Part shown: piece after piece, positions 57,995 to 60,152 of the stretch | How positions within the stretch are numbered: the stretch's first letter is position 1 | Layout: each line of letters starts with the position of its first letter | Program-made: the position numbers and the translations under genes | Assembly: GCA_032718475.1 (NCBI GenBank) | Contig: JAUCBJ010008981.1 | Span: 1-60,152 of the forward strand | DNA: 60,152 bases | Direction of reading: 5' to 3' | Origin: Nemertoderma westbladi | Lineage: Eukaryota > Xenacoelomorpha > Nemertodermatida > Nemertodermatidae | The notes under the pieces: generated by a model | Database searches by the model: none | Told to the model about the DNA's origin: nothing | What the model saw: only the letters and a program-made list of their open reading frames with translations

Positions 57995-59416
57995 ACTTGT
58001 ACATTTCTGCTGGGGTGGCGTCGTGGTGGGATGGGATTCATTCTGTGATGAACAAACGATGGGACAAGGAGAAATAAATGTTGAAAGAATTAATAATTAT
58101 TACTAAGATAATTATAATTAGGAAAAATAACAAATATATTATATTTCTAACATCTAAATTATTACAAATATATTACAGTGACAGTAACGATTGATGACGA
58201 CATATTAATAGTGAAGTAAATTTTATTACAGTAAATCTATTAATTAGTACAAATTAATTGGCACTAATTCGTATAGTGCTAATTAACAAATTCCAGGTCA
58301 CTTAAAATTGCACTAAAAAATGCCATAAAAACAAAGTGATAAGTCACGAGATACTTAGCTACTGAAATATTAAATACTACAGTATTGATAATTAATAGTT
58401 GATGGATAAATTATACCAAGTTCATCACAAGTTCAAGAACCCCCACAGCCTCTCTAGACGTTCGCATATAGGCGAGACGGGGTGGGGAACACACCGGGGG
58501 TCTAACAATGCAGATAACTATTCAACTGGTCACGGTTAAAGGGCACGTCTAAATAAATGCTGCATCACCCTCGGTATAAAGCTAAGTACCTAGATGTATA
58601 ATCACCCTCGGTATAAAGCTAAGTACCTAGATGTGACCCTAAGTATAAAGTGCTATATTATTGCACTACGTAAAAACCAGCGACGGAGTAAAGTAATCGT
58701 TCAAAACATCTAAGTATTTACATCTAGGAGTTTAAATTACAATAGTAATTGATGGTTGTTTAAGTAGAATTGAGTAAAGTCACTAAGTCGGGTACCAAAC
58801 AGTCAAACATGGAATGAAACAAGTGTAGGACACGGTTCCTATGGTAACAGTGTTACAATAATAATACCTAGGTTACACAAATAAACATTCAATATGAAAT
58901 ATAACAATGGAATTAAGGGCATTTTGCACCATAAAATACAACAATTGAATCAGCACAACAATTATTAATTAAACAAAGAAATAAACTCAAAGCATCATAA
59001 TAAAATATATACGTAGAAACACAAAAATATAAAATAGTTCGGGTGGTTTACAGTAAAAGTCAATAAATTTTATGTTTAAAACATCAACTGGTCAATAAAT
59101 CACGACCTTCTAAAACTAGGTTTAGTAGGTCGTGAGTCAAAAGTGTAGAGTCTACTCTATTCTAAAAGAGGTCATATTTATATTCAAAGAAAACTTAGTC
59201 AGGTACGTAACATGGAGCATACAGCGTGATTAAATATACTCTAAAGACAAGTAATAATATATGTACTGCACAGAATTATATTTACAAAGAATGAGTTAAC
59301 TTATAGTGAATAATTCACCATAAAACTTGAACAATACGTTGTGAATCTGGCGAAAATCAAAGTAATATGGAGTGAGTCTAACAAATATACTGGTTAATAG
59401 AGTTCGTCGGTTCAGG
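57995..59416. other. Spacer between the 35-bp array and the terminal exon
   Basis: AT-rich. A direct repeat of about 33 bp (ATCACCCTCGGTATAAAGC twice, at about 58567 and 58602) is the only clear structure. The part next to 59417 should be 3' UTR of the minus-strand gene. Confidence 0.45.
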
Positions 59417-59728
59417 TTAATTCGCGGTCACCGGTTGAGGTATAACAATCTCGACTCCCTTTGGGGCGTCGCTGGGTTTAAATAAATCGAAAGAATCAAC
59501 GGTCTCGAGGTTGGGTTCCAGGTTGCCGGGGTTGGGCACCACCGATATGCTGGAGAGGGCGCCGCCCTGGGCGTTGTTTATGGGCGCGGGGGCGGTGGTT
59601 AGGGGGTGGGTGCCCACAGACCGTCGGCTCCCTGGCTTGGGTCCCCTGGGACCGCGGTGGACGTAGGTAAACGGGACGATATTCACCATATCCAACTCGG
59701 GTTTACGCAAATGTCGCGGCTTTATGAT
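59417..59728 (-). CDS. 3'-terminal coding exon of an unidentified host gene
   Basis: On the minus strand the acceptor TCCTATATTTTAG|ATC is followed by an open frame of 103 codons that starts IIKPRHLRKPELDMVNIVPF, continues VHRGPRGPKPGSRRSVGT, and ends VEIVIPQPVTAN with a stop at 59417. The TAG of the acceptor would be an in-frame stop, so the frame must begin at this splice site (phase 0 fits). GC content and codon use resemble the formin exons and not the repeats. The composition (basic Pro/Gly/Ser-rich, then acidic) suggests a cytoplasmic tail or disordered C-terminus. I do not recognise the protein. Upstream exons must lie beyond 60152. Confidence 0.65.
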   Translation of the reverse strand: MIKPRHLRKPELDMVNIVPFTYVHRGPRGPKPGSRRSVGTHPLTTAPAPINNAQGGALSSISVVPNPGNLEPNLETVDSFDLFKPSDAPKGVEIVIPQPVTAN

Positions 59729-60152
59729 CTAAAATATAGGAGTTAAGCGTTAAACTTAACATTAGCTTTACTAAATTAATTGAAGTTGGACCAGAAAGAT
59801 AATAACTAGCGATTGTAGACAGTTAAGGGGGGGTGGGGGGGGGGGGGAGTCGAATTTTTGAAGCATATTCTATCAGAATTTCATGCTGAATCCAAATATG
59901 GAAACCGTTTTCCCATATCTTGCTAGTTTTCGAGATATCTGCAGTAGAAGATACTGGCTCCGATGTATCGCGATATCGGTAAAGGCGATGAAGTTTGCAA
60001 GTCTGCAAATTTCTGTGCTTAGTGGTGCCAATTGGATGTCTCCACGAGAAAGAGCACAACATTTTAATTGGGAAGGAATTTTTTTATGATTATTGGACCT
60101 ACTGATCAGTTTATAAGACAACTTCAAATCTCTGGAATAAAGACGGAACTCG
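59729..60152 (-). other. Probable intron of the terminal-exon gene, with a G-run
   Basis: No further exon with a convincing donor seen. A run of 20 or more G with one T lies at about 59826-59848. The overlapping short frames on both strands are not supported. Confidence 0.4.

Overview
This window is nuclear DNA from a metazoan, most likely an invertebrate. It holds spliced host genes, an FMNL-class formin, a dense nest of BEL/Pao, LINE and DNA-transposon copies, and several kilobase-scale minisatellites. Nothing here fixes the phylum. There are no rRNA or tRNA genes and no prokaryotic operons.

Layout. 1-8233: the 3' part of a BEL/Pao retrotransposon on the + strand (BEL-1: gag-protease with RT and RNase H deleted, remnants of a further ORF, 3' LTR). 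9326-11699: two 0.68 kb direct repeats studded with ACCGACA/TGTCGGT motifs. 11984-19849: copies of two related non-LTR families, here called LINE-A and LINE-B; one LINE-B copy is split by a Harbinger-like element. 20343-33764: a long-TIR, Mutator-like non-autonomous transposon with a 10-bp TSD. It carries a 49-bp minisatellite, and a BEL/Pao provirus (BEL-2, minus strand, 21515-33003, 5-bp TSD) is inserted in that minisatellite. 33841-34068: a TA-flanked foldback MITE.

34574-38561: the main host gene, a formin of the FMNL/FRL class. It has 894 codons in one exon, a 1.1 kb intron made mostly of a 53-bp minisatellite, and a last exon carrying the DAD autoinhibitory motif. A 47-bp minisatellite (27 copies) starts 19 bp after the stop codon. 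After it come a LINE-A fragment, a 22-bp minisatellite (about 148 copies, 3.3 kb), a CR1/L2-like LINE remnant, a LINE-B copy with two LINE-A copies nested in it (each with its own TSD), and a 5.9 kb array of a 35-bp repeat with clear higher-order structure. At the right edge, on the minus strand, lies the 3'-terminal coding exon (59417-59728) of an unrecognised host gene.

How it fits together. Only the formin and the terminal exon look like host genes under constraint. The rest records successive insertion events whose order can be read from TSDs: Mutator-like element, then its minisatellite, then BEL-2; and LINE-B, then LINE-A or the Harbinger-like element. The BEL copies are the most unusual mobile elements: each has lost pol by a different deletion, yet both keep gag and an unrecognised ORF located between pol and the 3' LTR.
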